This document shows, piece after piece, positions 1 through 10,841 of a stretch of 64,000 nucleotides of DNA. How positions within the stretch are numbered: the stretch's first letter is position 1; each line of letters begins with the position of its first letter. The position numbers were made by a program, and so were the translations under genes. The DNA comes from Selaginella moellendorffii (taxonomy: Eukaryota; Streptophyta; Lycopodiopsida; Selaginellales; Selaginellaceae): assembly GCF_000143415.4 (NCBI RefSeq), contig NW_003314311.1:1091062-1155061 (forward strand), given 5' to 3'. The notes beneath the pieces were generated by a model. That model had not been told where the DNA came from and did not search any database. It saw only the letters and a list, made by a program, of their open reading frames with translations.

Positions 1-89
1 TTGTATACTCAACAAAGCAGCAGGTGAGTAGATATAATGCTGTTTTCAACCAGTACTATCCATATTGTTCATGTAGTGCCTGATTTCTA

Positions 90-1300
90 TCACACTTCCG
101 GCGGAGATTGAGAAGCTTGCTTGTGAGTGCAGTAATGCACCATTTGGAAAAGGCAGATGCTCTGCATGAGACATTGAATTATGTTAAGAGAACTTCATGA
201 CTTTCAGGTGATTCGGATGTTTATGATCCGAGCTATCGCAAGTCAGTCAAGCTCAATCCTGAAGAGTTTGTGACAGACTTCCATCCAGCAAACTACGAGA
301 TTTTGGACATAGTGAGGGACACACTAGTCCCAAACGCAACCAGCCTCAGGGCTGAGCTGCACAAGCTGACTCTGTACCGAGCTGGGGACTATTTTAAAAC
401 ACACGTATATATACCGCGGGATGGCCTCGTTGCATCTTTGGTCCTGAGCTGGGAAGAAGCCGCGACAGAAGAATGGTTCTAACAAGCGGGATGCTAAACG
501 AGATGCTTTCACCTTGAAAATGTCGACTTCATGCAGATTACATTTCCAGTCAGCCTCCAGGTAATCACAGTGGTGGGAGACTTGTAGTGCGACATGGAAA
601 GGTGGAGGAGACACTTCAAATCGACGAGAACAAGAGCAGTATCAATATCCACTGACTGCAAGCATGAAGTGGAGGAAGTTAAAACAGGCCCACGTTGACA
701 TACAATCTTTACAGCAACGGGGTAAAATCCCTATCGTTGTCCAGTTTAGCTGATCATACTGGCTCTACAATCTACTAAGAGTTTCTGAAGCTCAAGTCTA
801 AAAGGAGTAGCAGATGGCTGCTGGTGGGATTCCCCTGTGGGCACAGATATCCTCTCAACGAAGGTGAAAGGAGGACGTGTGAGGAAATGGCTTACATGTT
901 GACAGGGGGTCCTCTTTTGGGCTGCTAAACTTAATCCACTTGTGGTTCAATTATGGGAAGAAAAACCAAAAGAAAAGAAGGATATCTATGTTAGCCAGAA
1001 TTGTCTGGGATTTATGCTATCTTTGGAGGTGCAAGAGTGGAGTTCAATTCTATGTTTCCGGCATTTGATGAACCAAACAGGAAATTGATTACGTGGTTGG
1101 TCATTTTTTTCTTTTTGATCTCTACATTGTTTTGTTGCTCTAACTTTCTAGTTTCCCAACAGATTGGTGGAGCTGGCCTCTTTTATGGAAACGATGTTCA
1201 CCGTATGCTTTAGCTGTTGTGGTCCGGAGGATGAAAATGACGGCACAGTCCCCTACTGCAATGGTCCGGAGGGCAACTACACAGATTACAAGGATGACTG
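90..1300 (+). pseudogene. Decayed 2-oxoglutarate/Fe(II) oxygenase-like gene
   Basis: The longest open piece (codons up to the stop at 480-482) reads like the plant prolyl-4-hydroxylase-type Fe2OG family: a stretch AELHKLTLYRAGDYFKTHV matches the usual AELYKL..Y..G.FFK.HVDTPR block. Further family-like pieces follow in other frames: GGRLVVRHGK near 570-610, DCKHEVEEVKTG near 650-690, and a GFPCGHRYPLNEG-like piece near 820-870. The iron-binding HxD is broken (HVY instead of HVD), the frame shifts several times and stops interrupt it. Upstream, a piece near 140-160 resembles the APFGKG block that precedes this domain, so the relic starts before the first open frame. No intact reading frame remains. 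Family assignment comes from recalled motifs and the ends are approximate. Confidence 0.6.
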
Positions 1301-1915
1301 AGGTTCGAGCGGCTCGTTTGGATGTTGTCTAACAGTTGATATAAAATTACATTAATCTATCTGGATGGATCGAAAATGAAAACAATTAGGAAAGAGCCCA
1401 GTTGCTTTGTGGTGCTCTCTCCAGGATCATCAAGTGCACAATCCATGAACACCACGGAGAAAACAGCTCACAGCATTCTTTGCTGGGTAATATTTCTAGT
1501 GTGGCAGCTAGGATTAATCTTGCCCTCCTGACAGAATCAAAGAGAAAGAAATATGAACACGAAAAGATGAATCCAAATGCTCACTTGCGAGCTTCTTCGT
1601 TTATGCATTTGAGTGTCGCTCTAGCCTGGAGAACAAGAAAAAAAAGGAAAAATTGAGGGATTTTGTTGCCAAACCTGGTGTGTTCTGAGTGAATTGAGCA
1701 AGTGATGCATGTTTCTGAGAATGAGGCCCCACTCTTCGAGCATACTGAGAAGGCCTCTCCACCAAAGCGTCGGCGAGCTTGGAGCACAAGTTATCGGTTC
1801 AAAGCCTTGAGCTCCTTGTTTTCTAAACTCCCAAACTCTGAGAGAAAGATCAATCCACTCAAGCAATGTTCCTGTAAGTTTGATAGTTACTAAAAGTTGA
1901 TATGATATGATCAAT
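1301..1915. other. Intergenic, no gene recognised
   Basis: Several short overlapping open frames exist on both strands here, but none shows a recognisable domain or a plausible exon structure. It separates the oxygenase relic from the 3' end of the minus-strand PPR gene and probably contains that gene's 3' UTR. Confidence 0.5.
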
Positions 1916-4527
1916 CTACCAGTAGTCCCTGCAAGAACAGCTACCATTCTCAAACAAATGAAACCGCGCAGCGTCCCTCACAACGATCTTCCTCCCGGTA
2001 ATCCTCGACATAAACTTGGTAGCGGTGTGACAATCCAAGCACACCCTCAAGTTCTTCACGATCCTCAGCATCGACTTCCCAGGCACCACCATATTCCCAT
2101 AGACAATCGCCAGCTTCTCGCTGTGGCAAACCAGCAAATCCTCCTTCTCCTCCTCCTCTAAGTCGTGAAATACGCTGCTCGTATCGGGCACGTATCCCAG
2201 CCCTTTCATCTCCTCCACCATCTTTCCCAGCTCCACGTAAATCTCCTCCCCCTGTGGATGTGACCTATCCCCGGACACGAACTCATGCACCACGTCCCCG
2301 ATCTCTATCCAGCTCTTCCCGGGGCTCTTCTTCACGCCCCGCGCAGCCATGATCTTCCGGATCTTCTCCACGTCCTTCCACCGCCCGGCCGCGGCGTAGA
2401 TGTTGGAGAGCAAGACGTATCCCCCGGAAGTCCACGGCACCCTGTCCACCACTTGATCCGCGGCTCTCACCCCTCGCTTGAGATCTCCGTGCGTCTTGCA
2501 AGCCCCGAGCAGCGACATCCACTGCACGGCGTTGGCTTGTATCGGCATCGACTTGAGCACCAGCTCGGCCTCCGCCAGCCTCCCTCCTCGTCCGAGGAGA
2601 TCGATGATGCAGCCGAAGTGTGGGACGCTCGGTTTGATCCGGTGGTCGTCTTGCATGCGGTAGAAGTAGTCGAGGCCGTCGGCGACGAGGCCGCCATGGC
2701 TGCAAGCCGAGAGAAGCCCGACGAAGGTCACCTCGGTCGGCTTCACACCTTGGAGATCCATCTCCTGGTAGAGCAGCAGCGCTTGATCGCTGTGGCCGTG
2801 GTAAGCGTACGAGGAGATGATGGTGTTCCACGAGATCTCGTCCTTGAGCTTCATGGAGTGGAAGACGTCGAGAGCTTCGTCCAGACAGCCACACTTCCCG
2901 TACATGTGAACGAGTGCGTTGGAGACGAGCAAGTTGGCGTCGAAGTTCGTGGCTCGGACCCTGGCGTGGATGGCGCGGCCTTGCTTGAGCGCCGAGAGCT
3001 CCGCGCAGACGTCGATCACCGTGACGAAAGTGCCCTGCTTCGGTGCTAGATCGGTGGTGTCGTGCATGGATCTGTAGAGGTCGAGTGCTTGCTTGCCTCG
3101 GCCGTGCTGCGCGTAGGCGGCGATCATCGCGTTCCAGCAGACTGAATCGGCGTCGTGCCTGATCGAGTCGAAGACTTTGCGGGCTTCTTCCAGATCTCCA
3201 CACTTGCTGTACATGTTGAGCAATGCGGTGCCAACCACCACGTCCTGGAAGTGGAAGTTGTCATTGAAGATTACAAAAGAGAAAGAAGAAAACTAGAAGA
3301 ACAAGAGAAAGACGAGAACAAGAGAACAAGAGAAAGAAGAAAACTAGAACAAACGAGAACTTAGAAGAAACTAAGCGAGAACTTGGAAGAAAACTAGAAG
3401 AGCAAACGAGAACTTAGAAGTAAACAAACGAGAACTTGAAAGAAACAAACGAGAACTTAGAAGAAAACTAGAAGAACAAACGAAAACAAAAGAGAACTTG
3501 CAAGAAAACTAGAAGAACAACGAGATCTTGGAAGGAAACTAGAACTTAGAACTTCGAAGAAAACTAGAAAAGAATTTATAAAAAAACTAGAAGAACAAGA
3601 GAAAGAAGAAAACTCTACCTTGTGGAGCTCCTTTCCCTCCCTGCGAAGCATCTCATGGATCTCCCTCCCCTGTTCCAAGTCCTCCAAGTTAGAACAAGCC
3701 TCGATCGCGATGCTAAAGCTAAACTTATCTGGCCTCGCGCTCCTCGAGCGCTCGCACATCTCCCGGAAGAGCTCCAGGGCCTCGCGATCCCTCCCATCCA
3801 GCTTGTAGTTCGTCATCATCGCGTTCCAAGTCACCGAGTTCTTCCACTGGAGCTCCTCGAAGGCCGCCCTCGCGTCGTCCAATCGGCCACACTTGCCATA
3901 CATGCTGATCACCGCAGTGCCCACCACCACATTGGGCAGCAGCCCACTGATCCGCGCGTACCGATGGATCTCCCTCCCCTGATCGATCGCGGCCGCGCCC
4001 ATCTGCGCGATCGCTGCTAAGATCACGCTGAAAGTCACTCGATCGGGCCTCTCCCCGGACTGGTACATCCGCCGGAAGAAGACGAGCGCCTCGCTGTGGC
4101 AGCCATTGTGGGAGAAGGCTGCCATCGCCACGGTCCAGGTGTGGACGTTCCTGGAAGGCATGGATTCGAAGAGCTCGCGCGCGTACGGCAGCCGGCCACA
4201 CTTGCCGTACATCTCGATGAGGAGATTGGCGAGAAATGGGGGCTGCGAATTGCTGTGCGGGAGGGAGAGAATGTGAGAATGGAGGCGGCGCGCGGCGGAG
4301 ATGGCATTGGCGGCGCCGCAGCGGCGGATGAGCGCAGCATAGCCGACGGGATCGAGTTCCAATTCGCGCGACTCTAGGAGCTGAATGGATTTGTGCAAGC
4401 TCTCACGCTCACCGAAGGAATTCGCTCGATTGCTTGAAGAATTCTGCTGCTGCTGCTGCCATTTCGTGAGAGGATGCGATGGCGGCGTGGATTTCTTCAG
4501 AGGAAGTGGAGATTCAATCGTTCCCAT
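1916..4527 (-). CDS. PLS-class PPR protein with E/E+ and DYW domains (organellar RNA editing factor)
   Basis: Two exons on the minus strand, 4527-3619 and 3244-1916, joined in phase 0 across a GT-AG intron (3245-3618), give 745 residues. The N-terminus is Ser/Gln-rich with a QQQQQ run and no PPR motif, as expected of an organelle-targeting leader. From about residue 60 there are repeated PLS PPR motifs (LIEMYGKCG, VISMYGKCG, LLNMYSKCG, LVHMYGKCG signatures). The splice join falls inside one such motif and restores it. An E/E+ region follows (GKSWIEIGDVVHEF), then a complete DYW domain: deaminase-like HSE at 677-679, CLDCH at 705-709 and terminal CRDYW. Family knowledge: such proteins bind a plastid or mitochondrial transcript and direct C-to-U editing. 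The target cannot be read from sequence. The start Met at 4527 precedes the whole leader. Intact. Confidence 0.93.
3245..3618 (-). repeat. PPR intron made of a purine/pyrimidine-biased minisatellite
   Basis: The 374-bp intron of the PPR gene consists almost wholly of imperfect repeats of a ~12-24 bp motif; on the plus strand it reads as variants of GAAGAAAACTAGAAGAACAA. On the transcribed strand this is a very long pyrimidine-rich tract running to the acceptor (CTTCCAG at 3250-3245). The donor is GTAGAG at 3618-3613. Exon sequence on both sides is ordinary PPR coding sequence. Confidence 0.85.
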
Positions 4528-4841
4528 TCATCCTTGCCGCAAGAACCCTAAACCTCAAGAGCCCTAAAAAAGTTAAAAGTTCTTTTACCCCTTCGGATTT
4601 ACTAATTTTACCCTGACGCGCTTTTCTCCCAGAATCGCAAGGAAATCTCTTCCAGTTTAGTATGTCCGCCATAGCCAGATGGGAGCCAAGTGTGGAAGCT
4701 ACTGCCACGTGGCGGTGGACGAGCTCACAGTGCGCGGTGATTTTGGGCGAGTTTTGGAGCGATTCTTTGGCATTGGCGAGAGGATTCGTTCTTGCGCTGT
4801 GATCCAATCGATTCTATCATCAATCTCTTGTGAATTTGGAC

Positions 4842-5474
4842 ATGGGGCGGGCCAAGATCGAGATCAAGAAGATCGAGAATCGCAGCGCCCGCCAGGTTTG
4901 CTTCTCCAAGCGCCGCATGGGTCTGATCAAGAAGGCGAGCGAGCTGTCCATCCTCTGTGGCTCCGAGGTGGGGATCATCGTCTTCTCGCAGGCGGGCAAG
5001 GCCTTCTCTTTCGGGCATCCCTGCATCGATTACGTGATCGACAAGACGCTCAAGCGGCCCGTGCAGGTGAATTGCGAGAAGATCGAGAGGATCCGACAGC
5101 TAGAGAAGCAGTACAACGAATTGCTCCAGGAGCTGGAGAATGAGAATGAGAAGCACGCCATCTTGCAGAGGGAGTTCGCGGGAGGAGGAGGAGGAGGGCG
5201 GGGATTGCAGTGGTGGGAGGAGGATGTGAGCGGCATGGGAATCGAGGAGCTCAAGCAGCATGCCGAGTCGCTGGAAGCGATGTACAGGGTTGTGATTGAG
5301 CGCGCCAAGTTCTTGCAAGTCCAGGCATCGCTCGTGTCCTATCAATTGCCATCACATTTCTTAGGCGATGATAACTTCCAGCACGAACAAGATCAAGAAA
5401 AGCATCAGCTCTCACTACTATTACCCCCAATTCCAGATGATTTGTGTGAGAATGAGAATGGCAAGAGAGTGTAA
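4842..5474 (+). CDS. Type I (M-alpha-like) MADS-box transcription factor
   Basis: Single-exon frame of 210 residues starting [13 protein letters not shown]. An upstream in-frame ATG at 4830 adds only three residues before Met1 and is less likely the start. Residues 1-60 form a MADS DNA-binding domain ([29 protein letters not shown]), followed by [16 protein letters not shown], the block typical of AGL62/M-alpha-type plant proteins rather than MIKC types. Residues ~75-115 are a Glu/Lys/Leu-rich segment likely to form a coiled coil for dimerisation, followed by a short Gly-rich stretch and a less conserved C-terminus. No intron is visible, also typical of type I genes. Role by family: nuclear DNA-binding regulator; targets unknown. 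It is transcribed divergently from the PPR gene, with ~314 bp between starts, so the two may share promoter sequence. Confidence 0.9.
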   Translation: MGRAKIEIKKIENRSARQVCFSKRRMGLIKKASELSILCGSEVGIIVFSQAGKAFSFGHPCIDYVIDKTLKRPVQVNCEKIERIRQLEKQYNELLQELENENEKHAILQREFAGGGGGGRGLQWWEEDVSGMGIEELKQHAESLEAMYRVVIERAKFLQVQASLVSYQLPSHFLGDDNFQHEQDQEKHQLSLLLPPIPDDLCENENGKRV

Positions 5475-5799
5475 ATAGAGGATTCTAGCAGAGCATTGGG
5501 TGATGATCATAGTGTTTTGTGTATGTTACATTGGAATTTAGGGTTCTTTTCCGTGAGGGCTCGGGCGCAGCGGCGATTAAATGTTAGTTATGTGAATAAC
5601 TTGTTCCAAAGCTACTCTTCCTCTATTCCTCTTTGACTCTTCAATACAATCGTGATTCTTGCTCGTCTTGATGCAAAGTATGGTTGGTGTTGAACTGGAG
5701 CTTCTTCAAGACGATTTGCACAACTGTGAGACAAAGTTTGTGAACGGTTTGTAGAGTTTTCATATCTTTGTTACAGTTCGTAAAGAATTGTTTCCTGCA
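5475..5799. other. MADS gene 3' flank, nothing else recognised
   Basis: T-rich sequence following the MADS stop codon, presumably its 3' UTR and terminator region. No domain, repeat or RNA gene was recognised. Confidence 0.45.
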
Positions 5800-6590
5800 T
5801 TTTAGACAGCGGTGATGTTAGATGCTTTGAGCTCGTCGTGGCTGGCGGAATGGAAAAGCATGGCGAATCCACGCCAGAATCCTTCACAGAAGCTCCTGGA
5901 GGATTTGACTATGAAGGACAGCATGTTTTGTGATGGGCCTTCACAAACAACACGATGGGAGCTTATGCCGAATCTTGCGCTCGGGAAATGGGAATCTCAA
6001 AGGAAGAACAGATCTCTGTAGTCAGTATCATTGAAGAGTGTTCCCGGGTATTTTGCTTTTCAATTCATTGATGTGTTTCAAGTGAACGCTTTTTTCTGTT
6101 TGTTTAATGCCAGTTTGATCCGGATAAAATGCCGGTCTTGAAAACCGGTAACTGATGGCCAACTCGTCCAAGATAAGCGATGGAGCCGCGACGCTTCCGC
6201 TGGCGTCGAGAGTTTGCGGAAAAGAATAAGCTGCCGGTGATTGCTCGCCTCCAGGGCTTTGCGAGACGCAGCTCAGGTAAGAAGCTGGTATCGAATTGCT
6301 GTTTTCAGTGCTGATGGAGTCTCTGCTTTTCTCTTTTCCGTCTGCCTCCAGAACGAGCCCAGCCGTGGCAATTCTCGAGCTCTAGGGCATGCACGTCGGA
6401 AGATCAGCGATGTTGACGTGTTTGAGAGTTTCTTGTACCATCCCCTTGTTTTAATACGAGTTGTTTTGTTGCATTGTGGCTCTAGCAAATCTCAAGCTGC
6501 TTGGGATATCCAGCGACTTTGCGGCGGTGCCGTTGCATTGAGTTGGTGCGTTCGCTCATAAACAATCTGAGGAACAGGGACAAACAAGGA
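5800..6590 (+). pseudogene. Decayed thiolase (acetyl-CoA C-acetyltransferase-like) gene
   Basis: Pieces of a plant acetoacetyl-CoA thiolase are collinear across this stretch in shifting frames: LVVAGGME (near 5830-5860), MGAYAESCAREMGISKEEQ (5955-6012), FDPDKMP (6117-6137), NSSKISDGAATLPLAS (near 6160-6208), KNKLPVIARLQGFA (near 6225-6270), RALGHARRKISDVDVFE (near 6377-6425), VALANLKLLGIS (near 6476-6512) and a GGAVALS-like piece (near 6522-6545). Order and spacing fit the C-terminal two thirds of the enzyme, including the region before the catalytic His loop. Stops (for example before WAFTNN and after KTGN), frameshifts and apparent intron remnants show it is dead. The N-terminal half with the nucleophilic Cys is not visible. 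Identification is from recalled family motifs; a profile search should confirm it. Confidence 0.65.
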
Positions 6591-7104
6591 CCCAAGATGT
6601 GGCAGACAAGCAGCAAAGTGCATCAACAAACAGCCAAAAGTCATGAAAGAAAAGTTGGATCATATGCTTGTTTAATATCTTGAAATTATAAGCTGATAAA
6701 AATAAACTTATTTTGGAAATGTGGTAGCAAAAGAAGAGATAGAGATTCAACTGAAAAAACAGCCAACTGTTCATCTGGACACACGTTTTGACCAGGTACA
6801 ATCCCGTTTGGATGACCAGGTACAGTTCCGTTTGCTACCAACCCACTAAAAAGTCCATTTGTGTGTTGATTTTCTTCTGACACCGGACTGGCAGGCAGGC
6901 GGCAACCTGCGCTGGCTTGAAAGTTGCCTGCGTTAAACACGTCGTCCTTCTCTTGCTTTGAATGGAAGAATGTGGAGAAAAAGTGGCCAACAAATGTAGA
7001 TAAAATCACACACAGATATCTAGGTAGGAAAGAAAAAGAAGGATTGATAGATCTAGGCAGGCTGGAAGAAGCTCTAGAGCCCTAGAGAAGAGAATAGATA
7101 GACA
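6591..7104. other. Intergenic; probable promoter of the methyltransferase gene
   Basis: No coding or RNA feature recognised. It contains an imperfect direct repeat (AGGTACAATCCCGTTTGGATGACC near 6795, then AGGTACAGTTCCGTTTGCTACC near 6820) and runs into the 5' flank of the homocysteine methyltransferase start at 7105. Confidence 0.45.
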
Positions 7105-8708
7105 ATGGGGTCTGATGCGAGGCCTGGCGGCTTCGATTGCTTGGAAGAGCTAGTGCGGCACAAGGGATGCGTTGTCAAGGATGGCGGATTTGCAACGCAG
7201 CTGGAGAAGCACGGCGCTCTCCTCAACGATCCGTTGTGGAGCGCGCTCTGCCTCATCACCAATCCGGGCCTCATCGCTAAGGTTTTTTTCGTTCTTGCGG
7301 TTTTTGTTTGAATGGATGGGTGGAAAGATCTTTGCTTTGCTTTGGCTGGAGTTTTGGGAGTGATTGTCTTCTTTTGGATTGGATAGGTGCATTGGGAGTA
7401 CTTGGAATCGGGAGCGGAAGTTCTTGTCACATCCTCGTATCAGGTAAATCTCAAGTTTCCCTTCTAATCTCTTTCCTACGGCATTTTCTCTTATCTTGAG
7501 TTTATACGAGCCTGTTTCTTGTTTGATTCGTTCAGAGCTTACTTTGTTTTCTATCGATTTCTAAAAGTTCGATTCTGTTTTTTTCTTGACGAAGTAGTTC
7601 CTTGTTTTTGTCCACGGCTTTAGATGATTGAGTTATTGTTTGACTTTCTAGTGTTAAGTTAGCTTGCTCCAAAGCTTCAACTCCGTGATGCATGCCAAGT
7701 ATTTTGGTTAAAGTGATAGCGTTGGTGTTGTTTCGTCCAGGCCACACTTCAAGGATTTCAGTCTCGTGGGATCAGTCTGGAAGAAAGCGAAGCTCTTCTC
7801 CGCAAAAGCGTGACGCTGGCTTGCGAAGCTCGGGATCGGTTCTGGAGGACAAAGAGAGCTCAAAAAGCTGAGAGATTTAATCGTCCTCTAGTCGCAGCTT
7901 CGATTGGAAGCTATGGAGCGTTTCTAGCAGATGGTTCCGAGTATAGGTACTCTAAAAGTTCTTCCACCTCTTTTTTTTCGGAAGCATTAAACTTGTTCTT
8001 TGTTTCAGCGGTGACTATGGTCCAGGAATGACTCTAAAAAAGCTCAAAGATTTCCATCGACGAAGGCTTCAAATTCTTAGCAGCTGCGGCCCAGACTTAC
8101 TTGCCATCGAAACAATTCCCAGCAAACTCGAAGCTCAGGTTTGATAATTTATGAATAAAAAACTGCTAAGGAAAAAACACGGTTTTTTTTTGCTCAGGCT
8201 TTTATCGAGTTGCTCGGAGAGGAGGATATTGACGTACCAGCATGGATAGCATTTAGCTCCAAAGACGGGAAAAATGTGGTGTCTGGAGACAACTTCTCGG
8301 AATCCATAGCCATGCTCGATAAGTGTGACAAAGTTGTGGCTGTGGGAATCAACTGCTGTCCTCCACATTTTGTGGAAGGACTTATTCACGAAGCTCGCAA
8401 GGTACCTTAAAATCTTTGACTTGATTTCATGCCTGAAACTTTTACCAGGCTACCTCAAAAACAATCGTGGTTTATCCTAACAGTGGAGAGCAATATGACC
8501 CGAAGACCAAACTTTGGAAGGTACAAGAAAGAGTTTCTATAGTTTCCTAGTATTTGCTTCTTTTTTCCTATTTCAGCATGAAGAGAATTGTGAAAAGGAT
8601 TTTATGGCGTTTGTCAAAAACTGGAAGCGAGCTGGGGCTAATGTGATTGGTGGCTGCTGCCGAACGACTCCAGACACAGTGAGAGGTATTTGCTCGGCAA
8701 TTTTTTGA
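7105..8708 (+). CDS. HMT: Homocysteine S-methyltransferase
   Basis: Seven exons with GT-AG introns: 7105-7281, 7387-7443, 7741-7946, 8009-8138, 8198-8401, 8449-8520, 8577-8708 (978 nt, 325 residues), close to the usual plant HMT length. The start MGSDARPGG precedes the family's N-terminal DGGFATQLE and NDPLWSA blocks. The zinc site is intact: Cys243 in GINCC and Cys309-Cys310 in GGCCRTTP. By family knowledge it transfers a methyl group from S-methylmethionine (or the wrong AdoMet diastereomer) to homocysteine, giving methionine in the cytosol. It belongs to methionine salvage and the S-methylmethionine cycle. Introns are 105, 297, 62, 59, 47 and 56 bp, so most are very short. All exon joins keep frame and no lesion is visible. 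The neighbours are unrelated. Confidence 0.94.
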
Positions 8709-9780
8709 AACATAAACCCAGCCAGCTCTCAATTTTGTATAACTCATAAAAAATATGTTCACTCAAACGCAAATCTCAGAGGCTCTAGATAAGAGCGGGG
8801 TGCAAAGGTTGCCCCATTTAGTCTATTCTTGAAGAAAAAGAAGAGTTGCTCAAGGCTGCTCGGAGGCAAGAAAATCAAGGTGAAGCGGCAGCAGAAGACG
8901 AAGAAGACCGTGGCGGAAGTTCAACAAGAGCCGCATGGATCCAGGTGCTGCAATAGAAAGGGCTATCGTGGAGTGAAGGTAAGGTGGACGCTCTCTTGCT
9001 GCTGGCCATGGCCTCAGGGATGCTGTGAAGATGACGATTGCAAAGTGAGGAGAAGCAGACAGGGTATGCCAAGGCATGGCATTAATAACAGCTATATTAA
9101 TCCTTCCTTTGAGATTAGGCAAAGTGCCTATAATTTCTAAACTTTCTTAAATGCAAACATGTTTATAGTAAACACTGCGATGTGATATGTGAAATTGCAT
9201 TTACTTTGAGTAATAAATCCGCTTTTTATTTGAGTAATAAATACGCTTTTTATTAGCTCGGCTCATGGATTCAAAAACACCTCTCCCTTTTCTGCCGAGC
9301 ATCCTCCTCATGGATCCATCTCTTCTGACAAGAAAAGCAACCACATTACATGGTATGCCACCAAAAAAGGAAAAACGAAAGATATCTTGCCTCAATTGAC
9401 AGTTCCTCTGGAGCTTCCTTCTTAGCTTGCAATAGCAGCTGTGAGGGCCACTGGTTGTGGCTTCCAGGGCATGGCTATTCATAGTCGTGGCTGCTGCACT
9501 AGTCCTAGCCATGGCTCGGCCATGGCTCGGCCATGGCCATGGCTTCCCCTGCTGGTTGTGCTTCATTGGAAAGGAAAGCCCTTGAGCCAGTGCTGGTACT
9601 TGGGTCGCCATAATCCCTCCCTATCCTTTGGAATCCTTGGCAGCACCATAGCTGTGAGGCACCATAGACCCTAAATGGGGGAAGAGGTGCCATTTCAGCT
9701 TTCCATCAAAAGCTTAAATGAAACCCTAAATGAAATGAACAAAGAAATGGTTTTATATCAACAACTAATATAATTGAACA
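8709..9780. other. Intergenic; low-complexity and short repeats, no gene recognised
   Basis: Open frames at 8829-9140 (+) and 9201-9611 (-) have no domain I recognise and no supporting splice structure. Small features: a 26-28 bp direct repeat TTTGAGTAATAAAT.CGCTTTTTAT twice at about 9204-9255, and a run of overlapping CCATGG palindromes in a GGCTCGGCCATGG repeat near 9505-9545. Confidence 0.4.
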
Positions 9781-10841
9781 TGTTAAAAATTGAAATAAAT
9801 TCAAGTGTACAACTACGATACCATATATTATTATTAGTATAATGAGATTTTGGTAACTATTGAATTAGTTTTAATTCATTTATATATATAAACTAAGTTT
9901 TTCAAGCTAATTAAATATGCATATTTTTCAATATAGTCAAATTAGTAGAGGTGAGGAGCAATTTTCATTGTCCATAAAAAGTGCTTAAATTATTTAGATT
10001 TAATTTAATATCTAGATCTCTTTTATTCTTGTAGCTTTTCCACTTTTTCTATTTTATCTTTCTCATTATTTTCATTCATTTTCATAATAAAGTAATATAC
10101 TTCTCTTTTGCAATAGCCTTTTTCTCCTTTGATTTTGGAGTAACAATTGGTATAGTTGTTTGATGTTATGTGGCTACAACTAAATAATCAAACTTAGTTG
10201 ATGAGAGTGTTATGGTTTCTACTTTTGCTAGAGTAAGGCTTTATCTACCTATACTCATGTTCTCACCCTTGCCTACAAAAAAGTGATAAACAAACAAAAA
10301 CAAGAATGTAGAAGGAGAAAAGAGAAGAAGAATGTAAATGATTAAATTTTTCATTTTATTTTAGCCACTTAACTACACTTTTGACCATTTGGAAGAGTTT
10401 CACTCACAACCTCTATAAGTTTTATTCAGAACTTAAAGACAAAGAAGAGAATAAAAGAATAGAAGATAACTTAGCTTTAAACCCTAAAGGCGTAAGTAAG
10501 GATAAATATATGTCACTTTCTCAACTTTATTTTTCACAAATAGTCATAAGTGGGAGAAAAGATAGTTAATTCAATACAAATGTATACAATAGTGAATGGG
10601 GGTTATTTTCCAACACATCTAAATGCTACTTATATACACATGATTTTATAATTGTTCCTAATTGCTTCTCGTTTGTCTAAAACAAAGCATTGCTTATGTT
10701 AGGTTTTTCTTTTTTGGATGCCTCAGCTTAGGCATAACTCTATTTTGCTTAATCTTCCTTCTTTTGCTTTACTTGGGAAGATATATAAAACAAAATATTT
10801 ACCTCTTTATCACTCCCCCACAACAAAGTTATTACTTGTCC
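9781..10841. other. AT-rich DNA, nothing recognised
   Basis: Strongly AT-rich sequence after an abrupt composition change near 9.7 kb. Short open frames (for example 10381-10569 and 10662-10853, plus) show no recognisable domain. It probably belongs to the decayed repeat DNA that continues to about 16.4 kb. Confidence 0.4.

Noticed and set aside
2285-3203. Long frames of 254 and 306 codons overlapping the PPR gene
   Set aside because: Shadows of the GC-rich PPR coding sequence in other frames; composition is Arg/His/Pro-rich with no domain.
8829-9140. Basic, Cys-containing 103-codon frame with a GYRGVKVR piece resembling an AP2/ERF start
   Set aside because: Only one short similarity; the rest does not continue as an AP2 domain in any frame.
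9505-9545. Cluster of CCATGG palindromes as a regulatory site or CRISPR-like array
   Set aside because: Short imperfect low-complexity repeat without spacers; no context for either. No CRISPR arrays were seen in the window.
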